Source of the DNA: an uncultured Anaerolineaceae bacterium
GTDB taxonomy: Bacteria > Chloroflexota > Anaerolineae > Anaerolineales > Anaerolineaceae
Assembly (NCBI GenBank): GCA_937894825.1
Contig: CALCQT010000534.1
Span: 1-5,012, forward strand
Length of the DNA: 5,012 nt
Direction of reading: 5' to 3'
The notes beneath the pieces were generated by a model, which made no database searches, had not been told where the DNA came from, and saw nothing but the letters and a program-made list of their open reading frames with translations. Shown here piece after piece: positions 4,883-5,012 of the stretch; position 1 is the stretch's first letter, and every line of letters begins with the position of its first letter. The translations under genes were made by a program, and so were the position numbers.

Positions 4883-5012
4883 ATGGCGGTTTCATTTGCA
4901 CACTTGACAGATATTCACTTAAAAAAAGATTATACGACCAGTATCATGACGTCGGATTTTGAGAAAACAGGGAATCCAACCGAAAAGTTTCTTTCCGCGG
5001 TGGAGAAAATCC
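4883..5012 (+). CDS. Class III metallophosphodiesterase, copy 2 (partial, N-terminus)
   Basis: ATG 4883 follows AAGGAG by six A bases, as in copy 1. The 43 visible residues differ from copy 1 at only four positions (Ser4, Thr18, Ile21, Glu27) and keep the first metal motif, DIH (Asp10, His12). The remaining motifs lie beyond the right edge, so function is assigned by identity to the complete copy at 1488. The in-frame TAA just before the ribosome binding site excludes a longer start. If the module is fully repeated, a second binding-protein gene and perhaps permease genes should follow. Confidence 0.9.
   Translation, partial: MAVSFAHLTDIHLKKDYTTSIMTSDFEKTGNPTEKFLSAVEKI

Larger units (their letters stand above)
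621..5012. repeat. Diverged tandem duplication of a regulator/phosphodiesterase module
   Basis: Unit 1 (621 to about 4016) and unit 2 (4017 to beyond the right edge) share the order and spacing of regulator, control region and phosphodiesterase. Regulator stops are 3396 bases apart, regulator starts 3396, and phosphodiesterase starts 3395. Protein identity of about 76% in the regulators and scattered control-region changes point to an old duplication, or to two related modules brought together, not a recent copy. No insertion sequence, integrase or flanking direct repeat is seen at the junction near 3883-4016. Confidence 0.8.

Noticed and set aside
4648..4962. Plus-strand ORF resembling one at 1358-1588
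   Set aside because: The similarity comes from the conserved control region and phosphodiesterase start read one frame off; it is a shadow of the duplication.

Overview
The window looks like chromosomal DNA of an anaerobic Firmicute-type bacterium (Clostridia or Negativicutes). This is inferred from strong purine-rich ribosome binding sites (AAAGGAG, GAGGGAG) six to eight bases before the starts, moderate GC, and a gene start for an HMA-domain/TauE-SafE fusion of a kind known mainly from that group. The solute-binding protein has a signal peptide but no lipobox cysteine, which would suit a diderm member such as a Negativicute. The lineage call is low confidence.

Layout: (1) complement 1-362, the first 120 residues of a metal-binding HMA domain leading into a membrane segment, running off the left edge. 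(2) 363-620, the leader of that gene and otherwise nothing recognised. (3) complement 621-1268, a TetR-family regulator (copy 1). (4) 1269-1487, a divergent control region. (5) 1488-2306, a complete class III (GpdQ/CpdA/Icc-type) metallophosphodiesterase. (6) 2423-2473, a 16-codon leader ORF whose stop overlaps the next start (ATGA). (7) 2470-3816, a secreted UgpB-like ABC solute-binding protein. (8) 3817-4016, a convergent spacer with a strong hairpin. (9) complement 4017-4664, a second TetR regulator. (10) 4665-4882, a second divergent control region. (11) 4883-5012, the first 43 codons of a second metallophosphodiesterase, cut by the right edge.

The main feature is a diverged tandem module: regulator on the minus strand, shared control region, phosphodiesterase on the plus strand, repeated with a period of about 3.4 kb (the regulator stops are 3396 bases apart and the phosphodiesterase starts 3395). 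The regulators are about 76% identical by hand count with no gaps. The control regions have diverged except for three conserved blocks, which act as a built-in phylogenetic footprint.

Proposed logic (inference): the regulator senses a ligand and controls its neighbouring phosphodiesterase and binding-protein genes. The binding protein captures an organic solute outside the membrane, possibly a glycerophosphodiester or sugar phosphate, and the cytoplasmic phosphodiesterase cleaves it after import. No permease or ATPase gene follows the binding protein; the window reaches copy 2 first, so the rest of the transporter may lie beyond the right edge.
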